Positions 27,256 through 36,031 of a stretch of DNA of 64,000 nt are shown in pieces. The notes beneath the pieces are model-generated. The model was given only the letters and a program-made list of their open reading frames with translations. It had not been told where the DNA came from and searched no databases. The stretch is taken from the NCBI RefSeq assembly GCF_030503735.1, contig NZ_CP073096.1, positions 992,001 to 1,056,000 on the forward strand, in the 5' to 3' direction. Positions within the stretch are counted from its first letter, which is position 1. Every line of letters begins with the position of its first letter. Made by a program: the position numbers and the translations under genes. This stretch comes from Corynebacterium tuberculostearicum (GTDB taxonomy: Bacteria > Actinomycetota > Actinomycetes > Mycobacteriales > Mycobacteriaceae).

Positions 27256-27807
27256 CTAGGTGACATCGCCCCACAAGCCGCCGCCGGTGGAATCTTCCCC
27301 ACCGCGTGGCGGCTTTTTCTCTGCTGCGGGCTGCCCCGATGGTTGAGAGTGCGGCGCCTGTTGTGGCTGCGGGGTCTCGGTAGGCTGCTGTGGTTGCGGT
27401 TGCTCTGCATACACCTGCGAGTAGTCGAAGGTCGGGCGGTTCTGTGCCTGCTGCTCCGGCTCCTTTGGCGCGGTATTGGTCTTGATATCGTCTGCCATCT
27501 TCTGGGGGTTGAAGTCATCCCAGGCGGATTCGTCGCCGTCGAAAAGCGCCTTTGTAATAGCGCCCTTCGGGCCAAGGCGCGTCCACTGCGCGGCTTGGGT
27601 AAGCGGGCCGCGGATATCATCGAACTCCGAGGTAATCGAGCCCATCTCGCCGTTGAGTTCCGCCTTGGCATTATTGATGGCCTTTCGCGCAGCATAGATG
27701 GCCGCGCGCACATCCTTGATCACCTCGGGCATGCGCTCCGGGCCGATGACGATAATGCCCAAGAGCACGATGACGAAGATCTCGGGCCAACCAATGGAAG
27801 AAAACAC
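27256..27807 (-). CDS. tatB: Twin-arginine translocase subunit TatB
   Basis: Component of the Tat receptor complex that exports folded proteins. One N-terminal transmembrane helix (residues ~1-20, [20 protein letters not shown]) is followed by the conserved [13 protein letters not shown] hinge and an amphipathic helix. A long Gln/Pro-rich, low-complexity cytoplasmic tail makes up most of the second half (183 aa in total). Gene order sigE, anti-sigma, tatB is typical of corynebacteria and mycobacteria. It lies 17 bp downstream of the anti-sigma gene in the same orientation, so it is likely co-expressed with that envelope-stress pair. Confidence 0.93.
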   Translation of the reverse strand: MFSSIGWPEIFVIVLLGIIVIGPERMPEVIKDVRAAIYAARKAINNAKAELNGEMGSITSEFDDIRGPLTQAAQWTRLGPKGAITKALFDGDESAWDDFNPQKMADDIKTNTAPKEPEQQAQNRPTFDYSQVYAEQPQPQQPTETPQPQQAPHSQPSGQPAAEKKPPRGGEDSTGGGLWGDVT

Positions 27808-27824
27808 GCTTAAATACTAGTCCC

Positions 27825-28280
27825 TCACTCGGTGCCGCGCTGATTGTGTTTGATTGCGCGTACCACCATCTCCACCTTGTCTAGGAAATCTTGCTGCGGG
27901 CGGTGCGCCGGCGTCGCTGCATCGGGGCCCGACGCCACCTCTTCGGTGGCAATACCCGCGAGCTTCACCAGCAGAGATTGCGGTGCCTTGACCGCTGCGG
28001 AATCAGCACAGTGGCGCACCCATTCGGAGGCGTGGCGCTGCTGATGCACATCCGCGCGGCACTCGGCGCAGTGAACCAAATGGATGCGCACGCGGTGCAT
28101 GAATTTCGGTTCCATCTCGCCGTCTACAAAGGCGACAACCGCCTCTGGGCCAAGGTGTCCAATGGTATCGCTGCGCCGAGCCTTGGCCTTCGCCTTATCG
28201 CGTGCTTTCGCCTGGGCGGCGTCGAATCCGCCGCGCCCACTCAGCGTGGACAAAATCTGGCGTCCCCGCAGCGAATCCAT
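27825..28280 (-). CDS. cseE: Zinc-binding anti-sigma factor of SigE
   Basis: Small (151 aa) regulator expected to bind and hold SigE inactive until surface stress. The ZAS signature HxxxCxxC is visible in HLVHCAECRAD near residue 70, with an upstream His (FMHRVRIHLVH), giving the zinc site. There is no transmembrane helix, so it is a soluble anti-sigma like mycobacterial RseA. I place the start at ATG 28280 because AGGAGG lies 6 nt upstream; GTG 28286 is also open. It follows sigE by about 85 bp and precedes tatB. The symbol is by gene order with C. glutamicum. Confidence 0.88.
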   Translation of the reverse strand: MDSLRGRQILSTLSGRGGFDAAQAKARDKAKAKARRSDTIGHLGPEAVVAFVDGEMEPKFMHRVRIHLVHCAECRADVHQQRHASEWVRHCADSAAVKAPQSLLVKLAGIATEEVASGPDAATPAHRPQQDFLDKVEMVVRAIKHNQRGTE

Positions 28281-28365
28281 CAACACCCTCCTCTAGCAAT
28301 TGCTCTGCCACTATTTACGCGGAAAGTCCCCGCCGGCAGCGGGGACTATGCAGTTTCTTTAGAGT

Positions 28366-29004
28366 CTAGCGCGTACGCAGCAGGATGCGGGTTTCCGCAT
28401 TGGTTTGCGCTTCTTTTTCTAGCGCCGCACGCAGCTGGGAGCGGCCGCGGTGGATGCGCGAGCGCACCGTACCCATTTTCACACCGAGGGTTTCCGCAAT
28501 CTCGTCGTAGCTCATACCGACGACATCACACAGCACCACGGCCACGCGGAAATCAGGGGCCAGACCGTCGAGCGCGGACTGCAGCGCTGGGTCAAGGTTT
28601 GCCACGGAATATGCCTGCTCCGGCGTCATATCCGTACCAGGCACACGCTCGTAGTCCTCTGGCAGGGCCTCCATGCGGATTTTGGAGCGGTGGCGGACCA
28701 TATCCAAAAAGAGGTTGGTAGTGATGCGGTGCAGCCAGCCTTCAAACGTACCCGCCTGGTATTTATCCAGGGAGCGGAATACGCGCATAAAGGTTTCTTG
28801 GGTGAGGTCTTCGGCGTCGTGCTGATTGCCAGAAAGGCGGTAAGCCAAGCGATAAACGCCATCGGCATGTTCAGCCACGAGGTCACCCCAAGCGGGCATG
28901 TCACCTTCGCCAGCATCGAATGCCGCGGTACCGGTCAACTCCGCTCCTGAGGTAGCGGGCTGAAGGGATTCGGCATCGCGCTTCGTTTTTGTCATGCCTG
29001 TCAT
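28366..29004 (-). CDS. sigE: ECF sigma factor SigE
   Basis: Group 4 RNA polymerase sigma factor for the surface-stress response. Region 2 is clear ([20 protein letters not shown] then [13 protein letters not shown]), as is region 4 with the HTH ([20 protein letters not shown] then [12 protein letters not shown]). A ~40-residue acidic leader precedes region 2. It has 212 residues from ATG 29004; ATG 28995 is an alternative. The anti-sigma gene directly downstream supports the assignment. It is divergent from the methyltransferase gene, with promoters in the 130-bp gap. Confidence 0.92.
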   Translation of the reverse strand: MTGMTKTKRDAESLQPATSGAELTGTAAFDAGEGDMPAWGDLVAEHADGVYRLAYRLSGNQHDAEDLTQETFMRVFRSLDKYQAGTFEGWLHRITTNLFLDMVRHRSKIRMEALPEDYERVPGTDMTPEQAYSVANLDPALQSALDGLAPDFRVAVVLCDVVGMSYDEIAETLGVKMGTVRSRIHRGRSQLRAALEKEAQTNAETRILLRTR

Positions 29005-29134
29005 TTTTCTACACTCAGCACAGAAACTCCAGCCACAGCGCTGATAATATCCTGTGAGTCCGTCACATCGTCCCCACCGACCACAACCTTGCTGGCTAGC
29101 CGCGTTTTTGCCACATTGGCAGCCACTTTTCCCT

Positions 29135-29794
29135 ATGGTTTATTACGTGACTACTACCGCATACGAAGCACTGCGTTCTTATATCGAGTCCACCAGCGAG
29201 CCCTCCGCGGCCCTGCGTGGCGCGCGCGATCACGCCGAGGAGTACGGGCTACCGGTTCCAGATGAATCTACTGGCCAGCTGATTACCACCCTGACGGCCG
29301 CCTCCGCAGGTTCTACCGAGCGGCCCCAAGCCGTGGCGATTACCCCGGCTGCCAACATGGTGGGCCTCTACCTGCTGGCCGGCATGCCGGAAAACGGCAT
29401 CTTGACCTGCATCGACCCAGAAGCCGAGCACCAGCGCAGCGCCAAGGAAGCCTTCCGCGAGGCTGGCTATGCGCCGTCCCGCGGCCGCTTCTTGCCGTCG
29501 CGCCCGCTCGAGGTCATGGGGCGGCTAGCAAATGATGCCTACCAGGTCATCTATGCTGACGTCGCCGCGCTGGAACTGCCCGCCATCATCAAGGCCGCGT
29601 GGCCCCTGTTGCATCAACACGGCACCCTGGTCTTGGCTAACTCTTTGCTCGATGGCACGCTTGCCGACGCCTCCCGGACCGACCGCGACACCGCCGCCGC
29701 CCGCGAGGCCGACGAGTACTTGCGCGAGCTCGAGGGCGCGAGCGTTACTCGGCTGCCGCTGGGCTCTGGGCTCACGCTCGTGACGAAGCTCTAG
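29135..29794 (+). CDS. O-methyltransferase-like protein
   Basis: About 215-219 aa depending on the start (ATG 29135 or GTG 29147, the latter giving [15 protein letters not shown]). It has the class I SAM-dependent Rossmann layout of the O-methyltransferase (family 3) group: [17 protein letters not shown], then [20 protein letters not shown] for the SAM-binding acidic strand end, and [16 protein letters not shown]. The usual glycine-rich SAM loop (GxxxG) is weak here, so activity is uncertain. A homologue upstream of sigE is common in actinobacteria. Its stop shares CTAG (29791-29794) with the convergent glgC stop. Confidence 0.8.
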   Translation: MVYYVTTTAYEALRSYIESTSEPSAALRGARDHAEEYGLPVPDESTGQLITTLTAASAGSTERPQAVAITPAANMVGLYLLAGMPENGILTCIDPEAEHQRSAKEAFREAGYAPSRGRFLPSRPLEVMGRLANDAYQVIYADVAALELPAIIKAAWPLLHQHGTLVLANSLLDGTLADASRTDRDTAAAREADEYLRELEGASVTRLPLGSGLTLVTKL

Positions 29795-31008
29795 ACCTTC
29801 TGGTTTTTGCCGACGACGACCACGCCGCCGTCCGAAACCTTGAAGCGCTCTTCATCGCGCTCGCGGTCCACGCCGATAATGGCGCCTTCGCTCACGACGA
29901 CGTTCTTATCTAGGATCGCGCGGCGAACCACCGCGCCTCGCCCGATGCGCGCACCCGGCAGGATGACGGATCCCTCGACCGTGGCGCCATCAGCCACGTG
30001 GACATCGGACGCCAGCACGGAATTGCGCACCGTACCGCCGGAGACGATGCAGCCGGGTGCCACCATCGAGGACTGCGCGATGCCGTTTTGCACGAATTTC
30101 GCCGGCGGGAAGTTGGAGTCATCCGTTGAGTGAATCGGCCAATCGCGGTTATAGAGGTTGAAGATCGGGTGCACCGAAATCATGTCCATGTGCGCCTCAT
30201 AGAAAGAATCGATGGTGCCTACATCGCGCCAATAGCCGTGGTCGCGTTCGGTAGAGCCCGGCACCTCGTTAGCCATAAAATCATAGACGTGCGCTTGGCC
30301 ACGCTCCACAAAGTACGGGATAATATCGCCGCCCATATCGTGGGCGGAGTCCTCGTTCTTTTCGTCCTCCAAAAGGGCGTCGATAAGCGCCTGCGCCGTA
30401 AAGACATAGTTGCCCATGGAGGCATAGCTCATATTCGGGTCATTCGGCGTCGCCGGCGGGTCCGCGGGCTTTTCCACAAACTCCGTTATGGTTCCCATTC
30501 CATCGGCTTGGATGCAGCCAAAGGCCGTCGCATCCGAGCGCGGCACCCGGATGCCCGCTACCGAGCAGTCCAGCCCAGTGGCGATGTGCTCTTCTACCAT
30601 CTGCGCCGGATCCATGCGGTAGACGTGGTCGGCGCCAAAGACGATGACGTAATCGGGATTCTCGTCATAAATGAGGTTGAGCGACTGCACAATCGCATCC
30701 GCCGAACCGTTGTACCAGCGCTTACCACGGCGCTGCTGCGCCGGCACCGAGGCAATGTACTGCGACGTCGGACCCGCCAAATTCCACGCCTGGGAAATAT
30801 GGCGATCCAAAGAGTGGGACTTATATTGCGTCAGCACCGCAATCTTGAGGTATCCGGCATTGACTAGATTGGACAGGACGAAGTCGATGAGGCGGTAGGA
30901 CCCGCCAAAGGGCACGGCAGGTTTTGCGCGGTCTTCGGTCAGGGGGAAAAGGCGCTTTCCCTCGCCGCCGGCAAGGACAATGGCTAGGACATTCGGCAGG
31001 CTTCTCAC
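29791..31008 (-). CDS. glgC: Glucose-1-phosphate adenylyltransferase
   Basis: Makes ADP-glucose from glucose 1-phosphate and ATP, the committed step to glycogen. The nucleotidyltransferase signature is complete ([20 protein letters not shown] then KPAVPFGG), with later blocks [10 protein letters not shown] and [13 protein letters not shown]-terminal left-handed beta-helix domain ([17 protein letters not shown]) follows. I start at GTG 31008 ([15 protein letters not shown]), which gives 405 residues, the family's usual size. The longer open frame to 31140 would overlap the divergent glgA. The glgC-glgA gap (31009-31117) must hold both promoters. Confidence 0.95.
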   Translation of the reverse strand: MRSLPNVLAIVLAGGEGKRLFPLTEDRAKPAVPFGGSYRLIDFVLSNLVNAGYLKIAVLTQYKSHSLDRHISQAWNLAGPTSQYIASVPAQQRRGKRWYNGSADAIVQSLNLIYDENPDYVIVFGADHVYRMDPAQMVEEHIATGLDCSVAGIRVPRSDATAFGCIQADGMGTITEFVEKPADPPATPNDPNMSYASMGNYVFTAQALIDALLEDEKNEDSAHDMGGDIIPYFVERGQAHVYDFMANEVPGSTERDHGYWRDVGTIDSFYEAHMDMISVHPIFNLYNRDWPIHSTDDSNFPPAKFVQNGIAQSSMVAPGCIVSGGTVRNSVLASDVHVADGATVEGSVILPGARIGRGAVVRRAILDKNVVVSEGAIIGVDRERDEERFKVSDGGVVVVGKNQKV

Positions 31009-31117
31009 GTTTTCAAACCTATCCGCAAATCCCACATTTCGCAGCAGATAGTTGCACATTTTTACCCCCATCTCAGATTTCTGCACGCGGCACCAGAGAT
31101 ACGTATTCTGGGAGGAC

Positions 31118-32272
31118 ATGAGAGCCGGAATCTTTTCCAAAGAATACCCCCCGGAAATATACGGCGGGGCCGGAGTTCACGTAGCTGAACTCACCCGTTT
31201 TATGCGCGATATCATCGATGTCTCTGTCCACTGCATGGGCTCCCCGCGCGAAGAAAAGGACGTCTTTGTCCACGGCGTAGACCCCGCACTCGAAGGTGCC
31301 AATGGCGCGCTCAAGACCGTATCTACTGGCCTGCGTATGGCCGATGCTGCTTCCGATATCGACATCGCCCATTCCCATACCTGGTACACGGGCCTTGCCG
31401 GCCACCTTTCCGCCCGGCTCTACGATATTCCGCACGTGGTCACCGCCCACTCGCTGGAGCCACACCGCCCGTGGAAGCGCGAGCAGCTTAGCGGCGGCTA
31501 TGACGTCTCTTCCTGGTCCGAAAAGAACGCCATGGAATATGCAGACGCCGTCATCGCCGTCTCCGCCGGTATGAAGGAATCCATTCTGGATGCCTACCCG
31601 CGCATCGATGCCTCCAAGGTCCACGTTGTCCTCAACGGCATCGACACCGAGCTATGGCAGCCACGGGAGGGAGAGGTCCTGGACAAGCTGGGCGTGGATA
31701 AACAGCGCCCCGTCGCCGCCTTCGTCGGGCGCATCACCCGGCAGAAGGGTGTGAAGCACCTGCTGCAGGCGGCACAAAAATTCGACCCAGAAATCCAGCT
31801 GGTCCTGTGCGCTGGCGCCCCAGATACGCCCGAAATTGCGGCCGAGACCGAAGCCTTGGTGAAGGAGCTTCGCTTCCAGCGAGATGGTGTTTTCTGGGTC
31901 AAGGACATGCTCCCACGCAACGAGGTCCAGCAGATTTACTCCGGAGCCGATGTTTTTGTCTGCCCTTCCATCTACGAGCCGCTGGGCATCGTTAACTTGG
32001 AAGCCATGGCCTGCGGCACTGCCGTTGTCGCCTCCGACGTCGGCGGCATCCCAGAGGTAGTGCTCGATGGCGAAACTGGCGCACTGGTGCATTATGACGC
32101 CACCGATACCGCCACCTTCGAAGCCGACCTCGCCGCCGCCGTCAACGACGTTGCCGTAAATAAGGATCGCGCGGCTGCCTTCGGCCGCGCCGGCCGCGAA
32201 CGCGCCATCCGCCATTTTTCTTGGGCTACGATTGCCGCCCAGACCGTCGATATCTACCGCAGCTTGATTTAA
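31118..32272 (+). CDS. glgA: Glycogen synthase, actinobacterial type
   Basis: Glucosyltransferase of the GT-B fold using ADP-glucose; in actinobacteria this enzyme extends alpha-glucans or makes maltose 1-phosphate. The N-terminal [18 protein letters not shown] binds the nucleotide sugar. The C-terminal E-x7-E signature in [20 protein letters not shown] is intact, after [18 protein letters not shown] 31118 is preceded at 2 nt by GGAGG. At 384 aa it is of the short, actinobacterial class. It is divergent from glgC and followed after 12 bp by the GH32-like gene, likely one operon. Confidence 0.93.
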   Translation: MRAGIFSKEYPPEIYGGAGVHVAELTRFMRDIIDVSVHCMGSPREEKDVFVHGVDPALEGANGALKTVSTGLRMADAASDIDIAHSHTWYTGLAGHLSARLYDIPHVVTAHSLEPHRPWKREQLSGGYDVSSWSEKNAMEYADAVIAVSAGMKESILDAYPRIDASKVHVVLNGIDTELWQPREGEVLDKLGVDKQRPVAAFVGRITRQKGVKHLLQAAQKFDPEIQLVLCAGAPDTPEIAAETEALVKELRFQRDGVFWVKDMLPRNEVQQIYSGADVFVCPSIYEPLGIVNLEAMACGTAVVASDVGGIPEVVLDGETGALVHYDATDTATFEADLAAAVNDVAVNKDRAAAFGRAGRERAIRHFSWATIAAQTVDIYRSLI

Positions 32273-32284
32273 GGAAGGATAGCC

Positions 32285-33727
32285 GTGACAACTCACCGCC
32301 CCGAACTGCATTTTGTCCCCGAAGACGGCGTCCTCGACGCCCCCGCCGGTATCCTGCGCGATGGCGATACCTGGCACCTGTTCTACCAGTACCGCCCCAC
32401 CGCTGACTCCCCAGCTCGCTGGGGCCACACCTACTCCGAAGAGACCCCCTTTGACTGGCTGGACTGCGACGATGTCCTCGCACCCGTCGGCGGCGAGCTC
32501 TCCTTGCGCGCCGGTTCCGTGGCCCAAGGCCCTGAGGATATTCACCTCTACTTCACTTCGGTGACCGCCGCCGGTATCGCCGTCCATCTTGCCCGCCATG
32601 CCAATGTGGACGAAATCTGCGAGGTCTCCGATGACCCACAGGCCCTCGACGCGAATGTCGTACGATTCGGCGAAGTCGTAGGCAATACCCGAAACTTTGA
32701 CCACTTCCGCTCCCCTTCCGTTGTGCCCGACTGGGCCACCGATGACCGCGACGACGGCCACGATGGCTGGCTCATGCTCGCGCTCACCGGCCACTCCGAC
32801 GCCCCGGTTCCCGTCATCCTCGAATCCGCCGACGGCGTGTCTTGGCGCCTGCGCGGCAGCCTCAAGTTCGACGGCGACCCTGGCTTCCTAGAGGGCGAGG
32901 TCCCCGCTACCTCGCCCATTCCACCGGTCGTCTCCCCACGCCTGGTCCGCCTGCGCGACGAGGTTGACGGCAATATCTACGACGTCCTCTTTGTCACCCT
33001 AGAGCGCGGCGGCCGCGACGTGTCCGGCTACCTCGTCGGCCGACTGGAGGGCACAACCTTCACCGTTGCCTCAGGCTTCCGCCGCGTGGACTTTGGCCAC
33101 GACTTCTCCCGCCCGCGCAACACCAATACGACCACCGGCACGCTCACCCCAGAGCAGCGCTACGAGCGCGCCGTCATCGTTGGCTTGCTCAACGGCAACG
33201 GACGCGGCGATGACGCCACCGAGCACGCCTCTTGGGAAGCTGAGGGCTGGGCCAACGCCCTCTCCCTGCCGCGCAAGGTAACTCTCGAAGGCGGGGTCCT
33301 TTACCAGGCCCCTGCCCGCGGCCTGCCCGACGCCGTCAAGCTCTCCGATTACGCCCGTTCCTGGACCGGCGTCATGGAAGTTCCCTCCGGCTCCAATGTC
33401 ACCGTCACGCTTCTCGACGGCGCCGGAGACCCCGCCGCCACCATCCGCCACTCCGGCGATGACATCAGCCTCGATCGTTCGATGAACAAGGCGTTTGACC
33501 ACTGGTTTTCCGATTCCGAACCCGCCACCGCTGCACTTGCCGAAGGTGACTCCGATACCCTCACCATCATCCAAGACGGCTCCACCGTGGAGGTATTCGT
33601 CGACGGCGGGCTCATCGCCATGGCCTCTCGCGTCTACTTCGAGGGCGGCTGCTCCGGCCTGCGGGTCGAGACCTCCGGCGATGCCGTCATCGAGCAGGAC
33701 TGGCAGCGCTCCGGCTCCAAGCTCTAA
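32285..33727 (+). CDS. GH32 (invertase/fructosidase)-like protein with altered active site
   Basis: 480 aa in the two-domain layout of glycoside hydrolase family 32 (five-bladed propeller, then beta-sandwich). The N terminus LDAPAGILRDGDTWHLFYQY aligns with the nucleophile motif NDPNG, keeping Asp18; the RWGHTYSE block matches WGHAxS. The RDP motif reads FRSPS (residues 141-145), so the transition-state-stabilising Asp is Ser. The EC motif reads GEVP near residue 204, keeping the Glu. There is no signal peptide, so any substrate is cytoplasmic. The start is GTG 32285 after GGAAGG. Co-transcription with glgA hints at a link to storage sugars. Activity doubtful. Confidence 0.82.
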   Translation: MTTHRPELHFVPEDGVLDAPAGILRDGDTWHLFYQYRPTADSPARWGHTYSEETPFDWLDCDDVLAPVGGELSLRAGSVAQGPEDIHLYFTSVTAAGIAVHLARHANVDEICEVSDDPQALDANVVRFGEVVGNTRNFDHFRSPSVVPDWATDDRDDGHDGWLMLALTGHSDAPVPVILESADGVSWRLRGSLKFDGDPGFLEGEVPATSPIPPVVSPRLVRLRDEVDGNIYDVLFVTLERGGRDVSGYLVGRLEGTTFTVASGFRRVDFGHDFSRPRNTNTTTGTLTPEQRYERAVIVGLLNGNGRGDDATEHASWEAEGWANALSLPRKVTLEGGVLYQAPARGLPDAVKLSDYARSWTGVMEVPSGSNVTVTLLDGAGDPAATIRHSGDDISLDRSMNKAFDHWFSDSEPATAALAEGDSDTLTIIQDGSTVEVFVDGGLIAMASRVYFEGGCSGLRVETSGDAVIEQDWQRSGSKL

Positions 33728-33749
33728 ACGTCTAGGCTCTGGCTCGTCA

Positions 33750-33820
33750 CCCGCCCTTCGCGCTCACCGGCGCGTCCCGCGCTCACGGTCTTTAGTCTCT
33801 CAGTGAGCGGCAAGGGCGGG
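33750..33820. repeat. Intergenic palindromic repeat, copy B
   Basis: CCCGCCCTTCGCGCTCAC (33750-33767) faces GTGAGCGGCAAGGGCGGG (33803-33820) with one mismatch in 18. A short GCTCACGG lies inside the loop. T-rich sequence follows, so it may terminate transcription from the GH32-like gene. Confidence 0.8.
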
Positions 33821-33864
33821 TTTGTGCGTTTTCAATCCGCCCCGCCGTGCGGCGTCACCCTCAC

Positions 33865-33928
33865 GCCCTTCGCGCTCACGGGGAAACGAAAAGAACCGCC
33901 CCGCGCGCTGCAGGTGAACGCGAAGGGC
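33865..33928. repeat. Intergenic palindromic repeat, copy C
   Basis: GCCCTTCGCGCTCAC (33865-33879) faces GTGAACGCGAAGGGC (33914-33928), again with a single mismatch. Copies B and C sit in tandem in the 228-bp gap between two convergent genes and fill most of it. Confidence 0.8.
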
Positions 33929-33955
33929 GGCGGAAGGCGGATGACGCGGTCGAGG

Positions 33956-34822
33956 CTAGACGGCGCGGAGGCGATCCAAACGGGCGCGTGCGGTGACCGT
34001 GAGCGTCGGTGGCAAAGCAGCCATGCGTTCGGCGAGTTCGCCCGCGCTGATGTGGCGCGCGGACGGGCTCATGCCCACCTGTGCGGCGATGGAGGCCTTA
34101 TCGAGCTCGATGGGGAACGAGATATCGACTGGGTCAGCCGCCTGCTCAAGATGCCCCTCGGCCTGCTCGTACATGCGCTCGACCTTGCCTTCTTCCACGC
34201 CGAGGATGCCGAGCGGCTCGCGCAGCTCGTCCAAGTGCCCGGCACCGGGGGTCAAGACGATGACTTGGCCGCCTGGGGCAAGCACACGCCGGAATTCGGC
34301 GGGATTGCGCGGGGCGAAGACCACGGAAATGGCATCGACGGACTCATCCCGGATAGGCAGGCGCTCCCATACATCGGCCACGACGGCGCCGACGCGTGGG
34401 TGGCACTTGGCTAAGTACTTCGCGGCGTGCGGGGAAATGTCGAGACCGACGCCGCGGGACTCCGCAATGGAATCTAGCGTGTGGGCCAAGTAGTAGCCGG
34501 TGCCAGCGCCTACCTCGAGAAGGGAGGCAGGGGTGGACTCGGCCAGCGAAGCGGAATCCAGCGCGTCCTGAACGGCGCCGGTCACGGCTTCTACGAAGGG
34601 CGCGAAATGGCCCATCGCCAGATAGGTCTCACGGGCGGTGACCATGTCCATGTCATCGCCCTTATGCTTCAGGCCAGCGCCGACTGCGAGGGTAACGTAG
34701 CCCTGCTTAGCCACATCATAAGAGTGACCGGATTCCGAGACGAGGCGAGAGAAATCATCGGCACCAGAAAGCGCGGTGCCGTCATTAGGATCGGCCAGAA
34801 TGTCGACGATATGAGAAAGCAT
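33956..34822 (-). CDS. RlmA-like 23S rRNA (guanine-N1) methyltransferase, zinc site lost
   Basis: SAM-dependent methyltransferase of the RlmA/RrmA family, which methylates a guanine in 23S rRNA hairpin 35. The conserved junction YDVAKQGYVTL and the SAM loop SLLEVGAGTGYYLAHTL (near residue 101) identify it, as do VVADVWERLPI and the VFAPRNPAEFRRVLAPGG block. In the family the N terminus carries four Cys/His ligands for zinc; here that stretch (residues 1-38) contains no Cys. 288 aa. It is last in the leftward dapE operon, 9 bp after the DUF3117 gene. Whether it still modifies rRNA, or another target, is open. Confidence 0.85.
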   Translation of the reverse strand: MLSHIVDILADPNDGTALSGADDFSRLVSESGHSYDVAKQGYVTLAVGAGLKHKGDDMDMVTARETYLAMGHFAPFVEAVTGAVQDALDSASLAESTPASLLEVGAGTGYYLAHTLDSIAESRGVGLDISPHAAKYLAKCHPRVGAVVADVWERLPIRDESVDAISVVFAPRNPAEFRRVLAPGGQVIVLTPGAGHLDELREPLGILGVEEGKVERMYEQAEGHLEQAADPVDISFPIELDKASIAAQVGMSPSARHISAGELAERMAALPPTLTVTARARLDRLRAV

Positions 34823-34831
34823 GTACCTAGA

Positions 34832-34999
34832 CTAGCTAGAAACCTCGGTCAACAGGGAACCTAGCTCCGCGGCCTCGTCTTTGCTCAGCTCGATGACGAT
34901 GCGTCCGCCACCATCGGAGGGGATACGCATAACGATTTTGCGGGACTCCTCTACTGCTTCCATCTCTCCGCCCGTAGTGCGCGGCTTCATTGCTGCCAT
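34832..34999 (-). CDS. DUF3117 small protein, 55 aa
   Basis: A very short gene, easily missed: ATG complement at 34997-34999, stop at 34832-34834. The product begins MAAMKPRTTGGEMEAVEESR and continues with the strongly conserved KIVMRIPSDGGGRIVIELSK, then an acidic helix (DEAAELGSLLTE). This is the actinobacterial DUF3117 family (Rv1211-like in the same gene order in mycobacteria). It is probably a small beta-beta-alpha fold; the function is unknown. GGAG lies just upstream of the ATG. It sits between the DivIVA-domain gene and the RlmA-like gene. Confidence 0.92.
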   Translation of the reverse strand: MAAMKPRTTGGEMEAVEESRKIVMRIPSDGGGRIVIELSKDEAAELGSLLTEVSS

Positions 35000-35011
35000 A
35001 GTGAGTCTCCT

Positions 35012-35305
35012 TTAGTTAATTTCTTTTCTTTCTAGTTTAGACCTTTTCTGCGCAGAAGATAGTTGTTCTTCCAGTTGCGCGAGGAGATCGTCCACTTGGT
35101 CCTGGCGGTAGCCACGCGGGACGACTTCGAATTTTACCTTGTCAAGGCAACCTTCACGGACGGCGGCGCGATTATTCTTGCGCACATCTTCCGACTCATC
35201 GAGCGGGTGCATGACCTCGGCGCGGCCGAAGATAGAGCCCCACGCCCAAGTGCCGATTATCACAAGGGCGAATAGGACTACGAGGAGCATAATCCAAGAC
35301 AGCAT
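35012..35305 (-). CDS. Membrane-anchored DivIVA-domain protein, 97 aa
   Basis: One N-terminal transmembrane helix (about residues 3-24, WIMLLVVLFALVIIGTWAW) is followed by a short linker and a DivIVA-type motif (FEVVPRGYRQDQVDDLLAQL), which in other proteins recognises curved or polar membrane. A coiled-coil, basic C terminus follows. It is the counterpart of the small gene after gpgS in mycobacteria. It starts 3 bp after the gpgS stop, so co-translation is likely. A role at the growing cell pole is suggested by the motif only. Confidence 0.88.
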   Translation of the reverse strand: MLSWIMLLVVLFALVIIGTWAWGSIFGRAEVMHPLDESEDVRKNNRAAVREGCLDKVKFEVVPRGYRQDQVDDLLAQLEEQLSSAQKRSKLERKEIN

Positions 35306-35308
35306 GGT

Positions 35309-36031
35309 TTAAATCTTACCTTTCAGCGGCGGGCGTTGGGCAACGGGAGCAATGACTCCCGCGCGGGCGAGTAGCGTGCGGGCAACCACCTCGGCCATCG
35401 GCGCGAGCTCGTGCAGCGGCCGATTGCGATGAATCCGCGTTCCCAAGTCCACCTGTGCCACTGTGCCTTGCTTGCCGACGTCCACCAATAGCCCCGCTTC
35501 TACCCCATAGCCCTCCACAAAGGGAAGTTCCAAGGCGGTGTCGCGGCGCAGGGCGTATTCGCCACCGAGCGGCTGGTCGATATGAGCGAGCTCGGGAAAG
35601 AACTGCTTGATAAGCGGCTTGGCGGTTAGCTCAGTAACGCGACCACCGCCAGTGGGTTGACTGTTAAGGCTGCGTTGGTAACGAGCCTTCACCATGTCCA
35701 CGGCGGGGTCCACAAAAGGCGCGGCCAAGGCAGCGATCATGCCCGGCGCGGCTGATTCGAGATCGGCATCGACGAAGACGACGATATCGCCTTTCGCCGC
35801 AGCAACCCCGCGCCAGAGGGATTCGCCCTTCCCGGGGCGTGGTTCTTCTGAGAGTATATCGCGCCAATTGCGTACATCAGCCCCAGCGGCTGCGGCGCGG
35901 GACGCGGTGGCATCGGTGGAATCTGCGTCGATCACCAGAACCTCTAGGGGGTCATCGGCGAGGCAGGCGCGCACGACCTCCGCGACGGTGTGCTCCTCGT
36001 TGAGGGCCGGGATGATGACGGAGACGTTCAT
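35309..36031 (-). CDS. gpgS: Glucosyl-3-phosphoglycerate synthase
   Basis: GT81 family GT-A glycosyltransferase transferring glucose from a nucleotide sugar to 3-phosphoglycerate, the first step to glucosylglycerate and, in related genera, methylglucose lipopolysaccharide. Supporting blocks are VSVIIPALNEEHTVAEVV at the N terminus, the metal-binding DADLES near residue 88, and HIDQPLGGEYALRRD. At 240 aa it is shorter than the mycobacterial protein (~320), mainly at the N terminus. Its ATG overlaps the folP2 stop by 4 bp, inside the dapE-to-RlmA-like operon. Confidence 0.9.
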   Translation of the reverse strand: MNVSVIIPALNEEHTVAEVVRACLADDPLEVLVIDADSTDATASRAAAAGADVRNWRDILSEEPRPGKGESLWRGVAAAKGDIVVFVDADLESAAPGMIAALAAPFVDPAVDMVKARYQRSLNSQPTGGGRVTELTAKPLIKQFFPELAHIDQPLGGEYALRRDTALELPFVEGYGVEAGLLVDVGKQGTVAQVDLGTRIHRNRPLHELAPMAEVVARTLLARAGVIAPVAQRPPLKGKI

